A stretch of DNA of 64,000 nucleotides from Siphonodentalium dalli (GCA_032622095.1 CP136061.1:255577582-255641581), one strand, 5' to 3'; counted from the first letter of the stretch, positions 1-10,578 are shown. Notes: generated from the sequence alone by a model not told the origin. Made by a program: numbers and translations.

Positions 1-410
1 TTGGCGTTGTTAAATCGCACAATTAGATTCCTTATATCATGAAGAAGAATATATATCAATTTGGTGGAGATCGGCGCTACAATTAGTTTTTAAATTTGGT
101 GCCCCTCTCCCCTTCCGTGCATCCCTGACTCGAACGACGCCACTTTTAAACCACACCGTTGGTTTTTTCATATCATGGGGATGATTATATATGAGTTTGG
201 TGGAAATCGGCGACAGAAAAAAAATCTGCCCTCCCCCTTCCGGGCACCCCTGACGCGAACGGCGCGACTTTTGCCATATTTAAACCACACCATTAGATTT
301 CTCATATCATGGGGATTATTATATATAAGTTTGGTGGCCATCGGCGACAATTTTTTTTCTGCCCCTCTCCCTTTTCTGCCCCTGACAACAACGGCGTCAC
401 TTTAGAAAAA
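1..410. repeat. Tandem repeat, about 135-bp unit, three copies
   Basis: Three degenerate copies share 'catatcatggggat', 'tttggtgg..atcggcgac' and 'cccctgac..gaacggcg'. The marker 'catatcatgggga' recurs near 170 and 305, a step of about 135 bases, and a weaker copy precedes it near 36. The array probably runs off the left edge. Short ORFs across it carry no recognisable protein. Confidence 0.7.
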
Positions 411-1129
411 TCTAACCCTGACCATTATCTTTCTCGTAAAAAGCTACTCCTAGTAGACCCCTTTGGCATCATCTAGATGGTCCCCTGTGAATTTCTATAG
501 AACACAGACAGACAGACATTCGCAAATATAGATATAGATTAAAGAGCGTTCAGCGTAATAATTCTTTGTTCACAAATTTATATCTTAGAAAGAGCTTCCA
601 GGTTCAAGATACAGTAATGAACATTTTGGCATATGATTTTTATATAGTTTACGACTGTATATAGAATTAAAGAGCGTTCAGCGTAAAAGAAGTCATAATC
701 ACAAATTTATAACATATAGAGCTAATAATGAATGGCACAATGTTATATGTCACATTCACTCAATTTTAAATGTAAAGTTATAATCTTACCTGACAAGAGA
801 TCCAAAGAGTCCTTTACTGAATTGAAATTATTTTCAAACATTCAACTCGTAAAAATAAGTGAAACTGCAGTGTTATGACGATTGCCATGGTTTTATATGA
901 TATAGCATTATTCTAGAACAAACAAGTGAACATTCTAGGCCCACACTTATTACTTCATGTTAAGATATTTGATGTTATTCTGGAACTTTCTACATCTGGA
1001 ATTTTCTAGATTGTTTTTTAATTTGTAATTTTGAGCTATTTCATAGGCAGCTAGAAAGGCATTTTATTTTCTTAGCCAATATGTGCAAATGATATGGACC
1101 CCTGAATGGTTTTTATTCAAATTAGTTCT
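411..1129. other. No gene seen; AT-rich spacer with short recurring motif
   Basis: No exon-like sequence is visible. The motif 'aaagagcgttcagcgtaa' occurs near 541 and 668, and again (as 'cagcataa') near 3811, so it marks a dispersed repeat. Confidence 0.5.
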
Positions 1130-2745
1130 GGCGGAGGGTCAACTGGTCTGAGTTTTCGGTAAGGCGGGTAGGAATGGTGATTATGTGGGCATATAGCGAC
1201 AGCTTATGCCACTAAATACTCAAACTATACGAAATTTCCTTCAAAAGTGGTCGATTTCTTATTTGCCATCCCCCCAGGATATCTGTTGGTGGTCAACCGA
1301 GGGTCAACTGGTCCGGGTTTTCGGTAAGGCGGGTAGGAATGGTGATTATGTGGCCGTATAGCGACAGCTTGTGCCACTAAATACTCAAACTATACGAAAT
1401 TTCCTTCAAGTTCAAAATTGGTTGATTTCTTATTTGCCATCCCCCCAGGATATCTGTAGATGGTCAACTGGTTCGGGTTTTCGGTAAAGCGGGTAGGAGT
1501 GGTGATTATGTGGGCATATAGCGACAGCTTGTGCCACTCAAACTATACAAAATTTCCTTCAAAATTGGTCGATTTCTTATTTGCCATCCCCCCAGGATAT
1601 CTGTAGGTGGTCAACCGAGGGTCAACTGGTCCGTGTTTTCGGTAAAGCGGGTAGGAGTGGTGATTATGCGGGCATAAAGCGACAGCTTGTGCCACTCAAA
1701 CTATACAAAATTTCCTTCAAAATTGGTCGATTTCTTATTTGCAATCCCCCCAGGATAGTTGTAGGTGGTCAACCGATGGTCAACTGGTCCGGGTTTTCGG
1801 TAAGGCGGTATAATTGGTGATTATGTGGCCATATAGTGACAGCTTGTGCCACTAAATACTCAAACTATACGAAATTTCCTTCAAAATTGGTCGATTTCTT
1901 ATTTGCCATCCCCCCATGATATCTGTAGGTGGTCAACCGAGGGTACACTGGTCTGGGTTTTCGGTAAAGCATGTAGGAGTGGTGATTATGTGGGCATATA
2001 GCGACAGCTTGTGCCACTCAAACTATACAAAAGTTCCTTCAAAAATGGTCGATTTCTTATTTGCCATCCCCCCAGGATAGCTGTAGGTGGTCAACCGATG
2101 GTCAACTGGTCTGGGTTTTCGGTAAAGCAGGTATAATTGGTGATTATGTGGCCATATAGTGACAGCTTGTGCCACTAAATACTCAAACTATACGAAATTT
2201 CCTTAAAAATAGGTCGATTTCTTATTTTCCATCCCCCCAGGATATCTGTAGGTGGTCAACCGATGGTCAACTGGTCTGGGTTTTCGATAAAGCGGGTAGG
2301 AATGGTGATTATGTGGGCATATAGCGACAGCTTGTACGTGCCATTCAAACTATACGAAATTTCCTTCAAAATTGGTCGATTTCTTATTTGTCATCCCCCC
2401 AGGATATATGTAGGTGGTCAACCGGTCTGGGTTTTCGGTAAGGCGGGTAGAAATGGTGATTATGTGGCCATATAGTGACAGCTTGTGCCACTAAATACTC
2501 AAACTATACAAAATTTCCTTCAAAACTGGTCGATTTCTCATTTGCCACCCCCCCAGGATATATGTAGGTGGTCAACCAAGGCTCAACTGGTCTGGGTTTT
2601 CGGTAAGGCGGGTAGGAATGGTGATTATGTGGACATATAGCGACAGCTTGTGCCACTAAATACTCAAACTATACGAAATTTCCTTCAAAATTGTTCGATT
2701 TATTATTTGCCATCCCCCCAGGATATCTGTAGGTGGTCAACTGGG
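1130..2745. repeat. Minisatellite of about 150-168 bp units, about ten copies
   Basis: The phrase 'gtcaactggtc.gggttttcgg' recurs near 1138, 1303, 1453, 1620, 1779, 1943, 2100, 2268, 2430 and 2592. Each unit also holds 'gcgacagcttgtgccact', 'actcaaactatacgaaattt' and 'ccatccccccaggatat'. Length varies because some units lack the 'aaatactc' segment. Open frames in it are repeat artefacts. Confidence 0.9.
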
Positions 2746-2824
2746 CCTAAATACCAGGAAGCCGGTAGAAGTCATCATTATAAGGTATTGTGATGCTATG
2801 ATATGTTTTCTTTTCTTTAAAATA

Positions 2825-2878
2825 CCATCGGATGGCAAATAGCGCATATTGATAGAATCGCTATTTGCCATCCGATGG
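2825..2878. repeat. Perfect 20-bp inverted repeat (hairpin)
   Basis: 'ccatcggatggcaaatagcg' at 2825-2844 is exactly complementary to 2859-2878, with a 14-base loop. Each arm also contains the small palindrome ccatcggatgg. It lies between the minisatellite and the first plus-strand exon. It could be a miniature foldback element, since no transcript evidence is visible. Confidence 0.75.
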
Positions 2879-3239
2879 CGAATAGCCACTGCCCAGTTTA
2901 TCACCTAAAATTGCGTTTTAAATATTTACAATTAAACTTATTTAGGACAATGGTTTCTATGAGGTGTTAGGGTTGATTTTTCTTTACGGCGATTTTACTA
3001 GAATGCGAGAATGCCTAGGATGTCTGAGTGACTTATCAATTTCACGAATCCGAATGAGTCATAAAATTACATGATTATTGAAAATTTACACACTTTATAG
3101 AAAATGTAAACATGAGACATTAAATTAGTAAAATGGTGGGTAAATAAATTACTCTGCCAGCAGAGAAAAATTACTCGAAATAAGCAATGAATATTTTGTT
3201 ATTGCCTCTGTGTTTATATATCATAGTTTTATTCAACAG

Positions 3240-3308
3240 ATCCAGAGACAGCTATGGCCGGCGAGGACCAGAGCGCAGAAAAGGCAGGCCGAGGAAGGCT
3301 CAGATAGT
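3240..3308 (+). CDS. Internal coding exon, unknown protein (gene 1)
   Basis: The exon is bounded by an acceptor 'attcaacag' and a strong donor AGT|gtaagt. It is 69 nt, 23 codons, in phase 0 at both ends, and reads IQRQLWPARTRAQ... ending EEGSDS, a basic then acidic stretch. It joins in frame to the exon at 3556. Earlier exons would lie left of the window or were not recognised. I do not recognise the family. An alternative frame also stays open across most of the exon, so the frame rests mainly on the clean phase-0 join. Confidence 0.5.
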
Positions 3309-3555
3309 GTAAGTATTATTGGACTACTTAAAATTATTGAATTTGCCTTTTCTGGTTAATGAATGCTTTAAGAATGTGATGAGTGCCTTTTTTGGGATAA
3401 ACTGTGATGATTTGGAATGATTTAAGTGTTAAACTTTTTGTTAAAAGATTTATTAATGATTCAAAATGGGGGAAATACAGAGGACTTCTTTTTATTAAAA
3501 GACTATGTACATGTAGTTTAACAAGTTTTTAATGTTTCGCACATCTTCATTTCAG

Positions 3556-3711
3556 TCCTTATCAGATAGAATTACAGAATGGTTTTTGGAACCATGGAGT
3601 CCCGAGGAGAGGAGTGGACTCGAATGCAGTTGTAAAACGAAGAAGGGAACAATAAACACTATGAGAATAAAGGATTTAAATGTGGATTTCTCTCATTTTA
3701 CTGGATTATAA
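3556..3711 (+). CDS. Probable terminal coding exon, unknown protein (gene 1)
   Basis: After the acceptor 'tcatttcag' the phase-0 frame from the previous exon stays open for 51 codons to TAA at 3709-3711. The encoded segment contains DRITEWFLEPWSPEERSG, then a CSC pair, a KTKKG basic patch, and ends LNVDFSHFTGL. It looks like a compact, conserved C-terminal domain rich in aromatics, but I cannot assign a family. The exon ends without a good donor, which supports it being the last coding exon. The weak 'aat|gtggat' could in principle splice to 4284. The gene converges on SLC25A26. Confidence 0.5.
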   Translation, partial: SLSDRITEWFLEPWSPEERSGLECSCKTKKGTINTMRIKDLNVDFSHFTGL

Positions 3712-4283
3712 AATTCCCCTATGGGTAATGTATTTAAGATTTAATTCGTGAATGTAACCTATTACGATGCTTTGAAATTACAACGCTACATACACGTTAT
3801 ATATAATTAAAGAGCGTTCAGCATAAAAGACCATAAAGAGCGTTGATTTAAAACACCACTTGATTGATGTGATGTATCATTACACAAAAACCCATACATT
3901 TATTTTTGTATCGTATGAGCGACTAAACGGACCCCAATAATCGACTGTGTCAGAGATGGAACAAATGATTATGTATCACAATTTAAACTGCAAAGATTTG
4001 TTGAAAGGGTTTTTTTTCACAATGCGAGGAACTGCCCAACATTGTTGCGCGATTTGCTCCAAATATATACTTTTGTTAAATTCTCCACCATGTGGTTATT
4101 TTTCCTAATCCCTCCAAAATGTCTAGGACCCTTACAGCATGTTAAATGTTGTAATTATTATGATTTGAATACATGTTTTCTGTACCATATAATTTTCACC
4201 TGTATTTTGGAGTACAAATATAGATGTAATTTTAACTAACATATTTAATTTTTTTTTTTTTAATAATTTTTTTTTTTTTTCAG

Positions 4284-4352
4284 GAGTTGAACAAAAACGG
4301 GACAGAGGGAGTACAGATTGCCCTGACAATTAAAGGTCGCAGAACATATTAA
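4284..4352 (+). CDS. Candidate alternative last exon, 22 codons
   Basis: A long T-rich tract (4250-4280) leads to 'cag' and then a frame beginning ELNKNGTEG and ending KGRRTY, stop at 4350-4352. An AATAAA lies 31 bases beyond. Tract, acceptor, short frame and polyadenylation signal together look like a 3' terminal exon of gene 1. Its donor is uncertain: the preceding exon already has an in-frame stop, so this may be an alternative end or untranslated sequence. Confidence 0.35.
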   Translation, partial: ELNKNGTEGVQIALTIKGRRTY

Positions 4353-4382
4353 ATAATTAATATTTCACCAATGTTTGTTATA

Positions 4383-4388
4383 AATAAA
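4383..4388 (+). terminator. Polyadenylation signal AATAAA
   Basis: A canonical AATAAA lies 31 bases after the stop of the candidate exon at 4284, in an AT-rich stretch followed by T-rich sequence. It is the best plus-strand transcript end near gene 1. Confidence 0.4.
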
Positions 4389-4489
4389 ACCTTCGGGGAA
4401 AGATATTTCTAATACCTTGTATGTATTTATATTCTGTATAATAAATTTAATCTTATGATATATATTTTTTCTGAATAACATACAATTTT

Positions 4490-5190
4490 TTGCTCACCTG
4501 AGACGAAGTCTCCGGTGGAGCTATAGTCATCACTCCTCGTCCGTCCATCCATCTGTCTGTCCATCCATCAACAATTCTTTGAACATCTTCTTCTCTAGAT
4601 CCATAGGACCGAATGGGTTCATATATAAGGAAGGGATTTACACGACTGCCTCCACATCTTAAAATGATCAGTGGGACCTAATATACATATGTACCAAGTT
4701 TCATGCTTTTCTCACAATGTTATCAATTCTGGTGTTTTTTGTCACATATCGCTTGCACTAATATGCCCTATCACTAACTCGCTGCCATTTTGGATCCACC
4801 AGGTCTGTTTCCGTGGTTTTACTTAAATTTCCATATATGGAAGTCATGAATAATTCAAAAGCTCCATATATGGAAATGCTACTCCAAAGCTTTGACCTGT
4901 AGCACTGAAACCACGGAATCGGTGATGGATGAATTTATGAAACTACGGAACCGGACCTGGTGGATCCAAAATGGCCACGAGTTAGTGATAGGGCATATTT
5001 GGTGTGGATGTTCCCTAGGTGACTCACATTCAGATTTGTTCAAATGAGGTCACTGAGTCAAATAGTTGCGAAGCCAGGGCCATAACTCTTTCCCTTCATA
5101 AAGTTTTTTCCTGCCCCACCCACACTGGAATAACAACTACAAATGAGATTTGATATATTTTATTAAAGGAAAATGACTCAGGACGGCCTG
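4490..5190. repeat. Dispersed 'CTCACCTGAG' repeat, bivalve type
   Basis: It begins 'tttgctcacctgagacgaag', then 'ccggtggagctatagtcatc', then CCGTCC and GTCTGTCC runs, followed by 'tttgaacatcttcttctct' and a 'taccaagtttcatgc' phrase. I associate this arrangement with a repeat common in bivalve genomes. It is interrupted by the palindromic MITE at 4760-4999, and the body resumes with 'ttggtgtggatgttcc'. Confidence 0.6.
4760..4999. mobile_element. Palindromic MITE, ends AATATGCCCTATCACTAACTCG
   Basis: Left end 'aatatgccctatcactaact' and right end 'agttagtgatagggcatatt' are inverted. They are followed inward by matching 'ttttggatccaccagg' and 'cctggtggatccaaaa'. The centre holds the palindrome 'ccatatatgg' twice. 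A partial copy lies at 39712-39908. It carries no coding capacity. Confidence 0.8.
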
Positions 5191-5795
5191 GGCGGGCCTA
5201 GATCATAGTACACATGAATTTATATGTCAAATTCACAATGCAATGAACAAATGGCAAATGAAACAATGTCAACCTTCAATCAGATCAGCGAGAAAATAAA
5301 TAAAACATTTTTCATCAGTGTTTTCATTGCAGATTTTAGTATTTTGGTGGACATTTGCAGAACTATATTTTTGTTGACCAAACAACATAAAACAACATAA
5401 ATATTACTTAACAACATTTGCAATAATCTGACAGATATAAACACTGAATACTGATTCATCTTTTCAGACATTATGTTGTTTTATGGTGACTTTTCCTCTA
5501 AAAAAAAAAATTTTTTGCAGACATTCATGATTTCAGATAGTAGACCGAGTGTAGACCCTAGTTGGTATAATAAGATAGATAATGCAATGGGTTTTTTGCA
5601 AATACTTCCTGTCAAAAAGTGACATGACAAATTGGTTGGTTTTTTTTTAAACCACCTTTTTTTTACATAATTCAAACATATCTCTCATATTGTGAGGGTA
5701 AACATGTGTTGGTTATGAAGAATAATTATTTCTTTCCCTTCAAATTGACAGTCAGAAATTGAGATTTATTGAAAACTCACGAATGGGGCGCCTCC
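5191..5795. other. No gene seen, AT-rich spacer
   Basis: No exon, hairpin or tandem array is evident. Minus-strand open frames of about 60 codons here are low-complexity and have no recognisable domain. Confidence 0.4.
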
Positions 5796-6180
5796 TTAAA
5801 GATATAATATGTACTTGTTCGGGTGCGTGAAACTGATAAGTTAGTATTCAGGTGCTATGCCAACTGGAGGAATGTACCATTCTACTGACATCACTGAAAA
5901 TCTCAAGCAAATCGACCGTAAAACTCCATAGGAAACATTGTCTGAACTGCGCTAAATTGTAAACATTTACTATTCGAATCGGGACACTTCTATCGGCGAT
6001 AAACTAAAAATAACGAAAACGATTTCGCCATCGGCAGTCACTGCATTTAATTATTATATAAGAATGACGGTGTGTGTTGTCAATTTAGATATAATATTTG
6101 TAAAATTAACTACTTTGAACAAGATTATTCTCCATTTCTATTTGATCACCCAAGCGGAGTGTTTGACATCACTTTAACCA
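5796..6180. repeat. Dispersed repeat, about 385 bp, copy 1
   Basis: It starts 'gatataatatgtacttgttc', then 'gggtgcgtgaaactgataag', and ends 'gtgtttgacatcactttaa'. A diverged copy runs 46082-46447 in the same orientation, and an inverted fragment lies near 34430-34520. It is probably a non-autonomous transposon; terminal repeats were not resolved. Confidence 0.7.
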
Positions 6181-6246
6181 CTATATAAAACTATCCATTA
6201 TTATTAATATATCCCATAAATGACAAAGGCAATAGCATTTGTTTCG

Positions 6247-6465
6247 GGAAATATATATTCTGTTTATATAACAATACAAACACATCATTCATAAAATCTA
6301 TAAAACAATTACTGTATCAAGCATGGAAATATATATTCTGTTTATATAACAATACAAACACATCATTCATAAAATCTATAAAACAATTACTGTATCAAGC
6401 ATGGAAATATATATTCTGTTTATATAACAATACAAACACATCATTCATAAAATCTATAAAACAAT
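6247..6465. repeat. 78-bp tandem repeat, 2.8 copies
   Basis: 'ggaaatatatattctg' recurs at 6247, 6325 and 6403, exactly 78 bases apart, with nearly identical units ending 'actgtatcaagcat'. The last unit is cut by the CAAGTC-ended MITE at 6466. Confidence 0.9.
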
Positions 6466-6987
6466 CAAGTCTGGAAATAGTGTGTCTGACATTTGCAGAA
6501 TGAGGTCCCCAGAGGGTGAGTTTAGTGATGCTACCTCACACAGCAGGCTAGACTAACCAAATTCACCCTCTCAAGACCTCATTCTGCTTAGGCCTCAACT
6601 GTTATGGGAGACCTAGGATCAGACTGAAGTTCCCCAGTTTAAGTTGGTGATTATGAATTTTATCTGATGCAAATTAGGGTATATAGAAACTGTATAGAAG
6701 GGGAAAAACTAAAAACAATGTTAATTTGAGACTATCAATACTTCCCAGAAGATGAGGCCTTAGCAGAATGAGGTCCCCAGAGGGTGAAATTTCATGAGAA
6801 TGGGATCGGGGATAGGGTGCCAGAAAAATATTTTTGCTGCAAAATTCCACCAACCTTTTATATAAGCAGACCCACGTCTTATATGTAGGCATCTCCGTGG
6901 TTCTTCGGAGTCAGGGATTGGGTGAAATTTGTGATGCTAGCCCACTGGTGACCTCAGAAAATGTCAGACACACTATTTCCAGACTTG
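6466..6987. mobile_element. CAAGCC-family MITE, long form
   Basis: Ends 'caagtctggaaatagtgtgt' and 'acacactatttccagacttg' are inverted. Inside are repeated hairpin units built on 'gcagaatgaggtccccagag' and 'gggtgaatttagtgatgc' and their complements. It lies just past the 3' end of the SLC25A26 transcript. Confidence 0.85.
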
Positions 6988-7006
6988 TACTGTATACATG
7001 TATATA

Positions 7007-7187
7007 CAGTAATGCCCTAAATAATCGACTCCTTAACCACAGAAGAATTATGGGTAATTTTTCAGGATTTAGTCGGAAATATGGCTTGTTGCCAGAGCTT
7101 TCCGATGAATGGCAACAAGCAATATTTCCAACTAAATCCTGAAAAGTTACCCATAATTCCACTGTGGTTAAGGAGTCGGCATTACTG
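7007..7187. mobile_element. TA-flanked palindromic MITE (CAGTAATGCC family), copy 1
   Basis: It is flanked by TA and opens 'cagtaatgccctaaataatc', closing with the complement 'gcattactg'. The two halves are near-perfect complements through 'ggatttagtcggaaatatgg'. TA duplication and a CAGT end point to the Tc1/mariner-pogo group. Confidence 0.85.
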
Positions 7188-7205
7188 TAGTGATAGGAGA
7201 ATCTA

Positions 7206-7211
7206 TTTAAT
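7206..7211 (-). terminator. Putative polyadenylation signal of SLC25A26
   Basis: ATTAAA on the minus strand lies 33 bases after the SLC25A26 stop codon. It is the common variant signal, and no AATAAA occurs closer. A MITE starts 19 bases further on. Confidence 0.45.
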
Positions 7212-7243
7212 GCAATGAAACGTTAATCCTATATACATAGCTG

Positions 7244-7367
7244 TCAACTCTCCCTTCTAAGTTCATTTTTTTGTTGTAGAAATGTCTTTGTTTTGTCATA
7301 TACACCTAGAAATATAGCTCCACCAATAGAAATCCACAGAACACGCGGAAGAATTCCTGAGAACAAC
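7244..7367 (-). CDS. SLC25A26: SLC25A26 last coding exon
   Basis: The acceptor 'aattacag' at 7368-7371 precedes 124 nt. The first base completes a glycine codon left by the previous exon, then the frame reads [30 protein letters not shown] and a short lysine/arginine-rich tail to TGA at 7244-7246. It encodes the last helix: the PR and [13 protein letters not shown] stretch matches the family C-terminus (human PRMAAISLGGFIFLGAYD). A hairpin MITE (7410-7577) sits 40 bases upstream in the intron. No partial copy of this exon was seen. Confidence 0.93.
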
Positions 7368-7409
7368 CTGTAATTAAAAAGAGTAATTTAACCAAATGTA
7401 GACTATATA

Positions 7410-7577
7410 GAAAATACCTACAGTTTTTGTTTGAATACCGAAATATCTCATGAGTGTCTGGAAAGAAATATCAAATTTTCACGAGTGGCTACAAGCTGCG
7501 AGTGAAAATTCTATATTTCTTTCCAGACACGAATGAGATGTTTCAGGTACTCAAACAAAAACCTAGGTATTCATTTT
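7410..7577. mobile_element. Palindromic MITE in SLC25A26 last intron
   Basis: Left arm 'aaaatacctacagtttttgt' pairs with right arm ending 'aaaaacctaggtattcattt'. The pairing continues through 'tgtctggaaagaaatat' and its complement, with a centre near 7495. It forms a long imperfect hairpin of about 168 bases. Confidence 0.8.
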
Positions 7578-7648
7578 ATTATATGCACTTTATTAATGCT
7601 CAAAGTTGCTAAATTATGCGGCATTTTTACTTGCAATAGTACAGCAAA

Positions 7649-7871
7649 TTAACCCTTTGAGTGCCAGGGGCCGATCTCACCGGCCCTAAACCTACAAAAT
7701 AAGTCTTATAAAGAATATAAGAATAAATTATTAAAATTGTAAAAAAAAAAAGGCCAATGCATTCTCTTATATATGCGAGGCGACCTATGGTCGACTCGCA
7801 TATATAAGAGAATGCATTGGCACAGGGTATATGGGTTGATTCAAAAATCGACCTGGCACTCAAAGGGTTAA
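7649..7871. mobile_element. TTAA MITE, 'CCCTTTGAGTGCC' type, copy 1
   Basis: TTAA at both ends encloses inverted termini 'ccctttgagtgccagg' and 'cctggcactcaaaggg'. Inside is the shared palindromic core 'gccaatgcattctcttatat' and its complement around 7753-7822. TTAA duplication and a CCCTTT start suggest a piggyBac-type non-autonomous element. Confidence 0.88.
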
Positions 7872-8196
7872 ACAATACTCGGAAAAATACTAATAATCAT
7901 AAGTGCATAATTACCCAGATAAAGCAACAAGACTCATGCAAAGAAATGTAACATGGAAATTGAAACTAACAAGTCTCAGTGTCATCACAGATGAAATATA
8001 TAAATCCCACTGCATGGTGCATAATCAGTTGCAGCTAGCCAATCAAAACATGCTGACGACACTTAATGAATCGATAATTAGTTGTCAAGACTGTCTGTTT
8101 CAACATTGCACGCATGTGTTTTTCTTCGGAAAGTTTTTTGCTTGTTTTACTTCTGCCTTCTATTTATGGTGGTTCTCTTGTGAAATGACGGATTAA

Positions 8197-8665
8197 AGGT
8201 ACTCAACCCGTAAAGAGGGTCCCCATCTCAACAGATTCCAACAACAACAATCCGATCGGAGGGTCCTATATTACTATTTCTTTGGCTTTGGGGGTTAAAA
8301 ATATTTGATTCGAGTCGAGGAACCCATCAAACAAAGCTCAGAGTTATTAGATATTGATTTTTGAAATTTGTTATAAACTCAAGATGAGTACTGCTAACTG
8401 CCGTAATCTGCTCTGGATGTGTTCTCCAAATCTATTCAAACAGACAAGGATGGATAACTCTAAAATCAAGTGGTAATTTTAACACAATTTTGACTGAGTT
8501 CTGGGCCAGATAGTATTCCCGATAATGAAAAATAATAGATTTCTAAAATCGATATCTAACAAATCTGAGCTTTGATGGGTGACTTCCTCGACTCGAATCA
8601 AATATTTTTGACCCCCGAAGCCATTGAAATAGTAATTGAGAGGAGTTTTATCGGGTTGAGTACCT
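8197..8665. mobile_element. TTAA MITE, 'AGGTACTCAACCCG' type, 469 bp, copy 1
   Basis: TTAA at 8193-8196 and 8666-8669 flanks inverted ends 'aggtactcaacccg' and 'cgggttgagtacct'. Long inner arms are complementary, for example 'tttgattcgagtcgaggaa'. It has exactly the same length as the copy at 15171-15639 and differs from it at only a few positions, so both are young. Confidence 0.9.
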
Positions 8666-8690
8666 TTAAAGTAAATGTTTGTTAGTTAGT

Positions 8691-8846
8691 GAGACTATGG
8701 ATACTTTCCAGAAGATGAGGCCTAAGCAGAATGAGGTTCACAGAGGTTGAATTTTGTGATGCTTGCCTGCCATGCGTGATTGTGTCACTAAGTTCACCCT
8801 CTGGGGACCTCATTCTGCAAATGACAGACACACTATTTCAAGGCTT
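8691..8846. mobile_element. CAAGCC-family MITE, truncated
   Basis: It contains 'gcagaatgaggttcacagag' and the complement 'ccctctggggacctcattct', ending 'cacactatttcaaggctt'. The left terminus is missing. Confidence 0.75.
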
Positions 8847-9247
8847 TCCACAGAACCTTGTACCCCATTAGGCCAATATAAATAAAATTATAGATTTACT
8901 CCAACTTTTTCAGAAAAATGGGGCGGGAGGGCAAATTTTATTTTGAATATTTTTTCCCTAACATAAATGATCATGGTCAGTTCTAGATATGGAAGCGGTA
9001 TCCTATTAAAAATACAAGGTGATTTAGATTGTCAATTTAATAAAAAATAAACTGATTAATCGGTCATTGAAATGTAATTTGACAGTTAAGACATGAGAAA
9101 ATGAAAATGAAATTATACAAATGAAAAAAAAATATTGAGGGAATAAAAAGGGATGTAAATCTAGCAATTTTGTTTATATTGCCTTAATATATTGGGGTTT
9201 AATTAATGATTAATTCAATTAACATGAATTATTTAAGCTAAACTTAC

Positions 9248-9321
9248 CCTGGATACCCTTTCTGGGAGTGTATAAGTTTCAGGGCATCAATAATGTTACC
9301 CTTGGCCAACGGGGTGCCTTT
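9248..9321 (-). CDS. SLC25A26: SLC25A26 exon 8
   Basis: A 74-nt exon between 'tatatttcag' and donor GG|gtaagt encodes KGTPLAKGNIIDALKLIHSQ then KGYPG. It is in phase 0 at its start and leaves two bases. It forms the matrix-side link between the third PLDVAKTR signature and the last helix. Only 27 bases into the upstream intron an inverted-repeat element (9349-9796) begins, and a second copy of this acceptor with the first exon bases lies beyond it at 9798-9838. Confidence 0.92.
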
Positions 9322-9348
9322 CTGAAATATAAAACATGTTGCACCTCG

Positions 9349-9796
9349 GGTGTGACCCGCCATATCAAATCCAGTCGTAAGTCGGAATTTTTTTACCCTG
9401 TGCCAATGCATTCTCTTATATATGCGAGTCGACCATAGGTCGCCTCGCATATATAAGAGAATGCATTGGCCTAACAATTTTTTATCATTTTTTTTAAATA
9501 AATGTTTCTTACAATTTTTAGGACATAAAATAAAAAACATCCATTACCCTGCAGGGAGCCCCACACATATATAGAAGCATATAAAAGAGTGTTGTCTGCT
9601 CATGTTTGTCTGGGGCTCTGTATGGGTGAAATTATAAAATTGTTAAAGAATATAAGAAAAAATTATAAAAATTGTAAAAAATTGTTAGGCCAATTGTTAG
9701 GCGACCTATGGTCGACTCGCATATATAAGAGAATGCATTGGCACATGGTAAAAAAATTCCGACTTACGACTGGATTTGATATGGCGGGTCACATTT
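9349..9796. mobile_element. Inverted-repeat element 'GTGACCCGCCATATC' with palindromic core
   Basis: Left end 'gtgacccgccatatcaaatc' and right end 'gatttgatatggcgggtcac' are complementary and continue through 'cagtcgtaagtcggaat'. Inside are two copies of the same palindromic core found in the TTAA MITEs, although these termini are unrelated and no TTAA flanks it. The flanks duplicate about 40 bases of the SLC25A26 exon 8 acceptor. Confidence 0.8.
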
Positions 9797-9797
9797 G

Positions 9798-9838
9798 GGG
9801 TGCCTTTCTGAAATATAAAACAAGAGGTTGCACCTCGT
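9798..9838 (-). pseudogene. Partial copy of SLC25A26 exon 8 acceptor
   Basis: 'ggggtgcctttctgaaatat' followed by 'aaaacaagaggttgcacctc' repeats 9311-9350 with a few changes. It holds the 5' bases of exon 8 and its branch/acceptor region. It cannot encode the exon because the remainder is absent. Confidence 0.7.
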
Positions 9839-10263
9839 GTGCTGCCAAATTGAACCATGGAGATGGGCACAATGGAACCCAAATTAAAATAAAAGGTCGC
9901 TGACCAAAATGTCCTCCGAAAAAGGTGGCAGGTTTGAAGAATTTATGGGTATCAGATCCCTATACTACAAACTGATTACACCAATATGATACAAACTGCA
10001 TATTCTCTAAATATGTTGCACATCTTCAATGTGTCAAGAAAGGGTCAATAACTCTAAAATAAAAAACAAAACATTTATATGTTGAATAATGGCAATAACT
10101 CCGCCAAAATGACTCCGACTGAACTCAAAATCGTAGGTGCGCAGGCTCCCATGCTGGTTGACATCTGTGCCACGTTTTTTTAAAATTGACCCGAAAATGA
10201 CAGAATACAGGCTCGGACAAAGCTCCGGACGCACAGATGGACGTTATACCAATGGTAGGGTGT

Positions 10264-10471
10264 TTAACCCTTTCATAGGTCGCCTCGCATATATAAGAGA
10301 ATGCATTGGCCTAACAATTTTTCATCATTTGTTATTATTTTTTACAATTTTAATAATTTTTTAAAAATCTAAAAAAAAAAAAAAAAAAGTTTTTTTATTT
10401 TTATTAGGGCCGATTTTACAGACCCGTAAATTAGGACCGATGAGATCGGCCCCTGGCACTGAAAGGGTTAA
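10264..10471. mobile_element. TTAA MITE, deleted hybrid form
   Basis: TTAA at each end with 'ccctttcat' on the left and 'ctggcactgaaaggg' on the right. The left half begins inside the palindromic core ('aggtcgcctcgcatatataa'), so the left arm is deleted. The ends match two different subfamilies. Confidence 0.75.
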
Positions 10472-10578
10472 GGGCTTTATGGTTCATGTCCATATTAATG
10501 AGGCATCAAAAGAGCACCGAACGACAAGGGTGGACAATAAGCATAAGGATAAATAACTCAACAGCACTTCATTGAAAT

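Noticed and set aside
9589-9903. 104-codon plus-strand ORF
   Set aside because: It runs through the palindromic core and termini of the element at 9349-9796, and a near-mirror ORF exists on the other strand, as expected for a palindrome.
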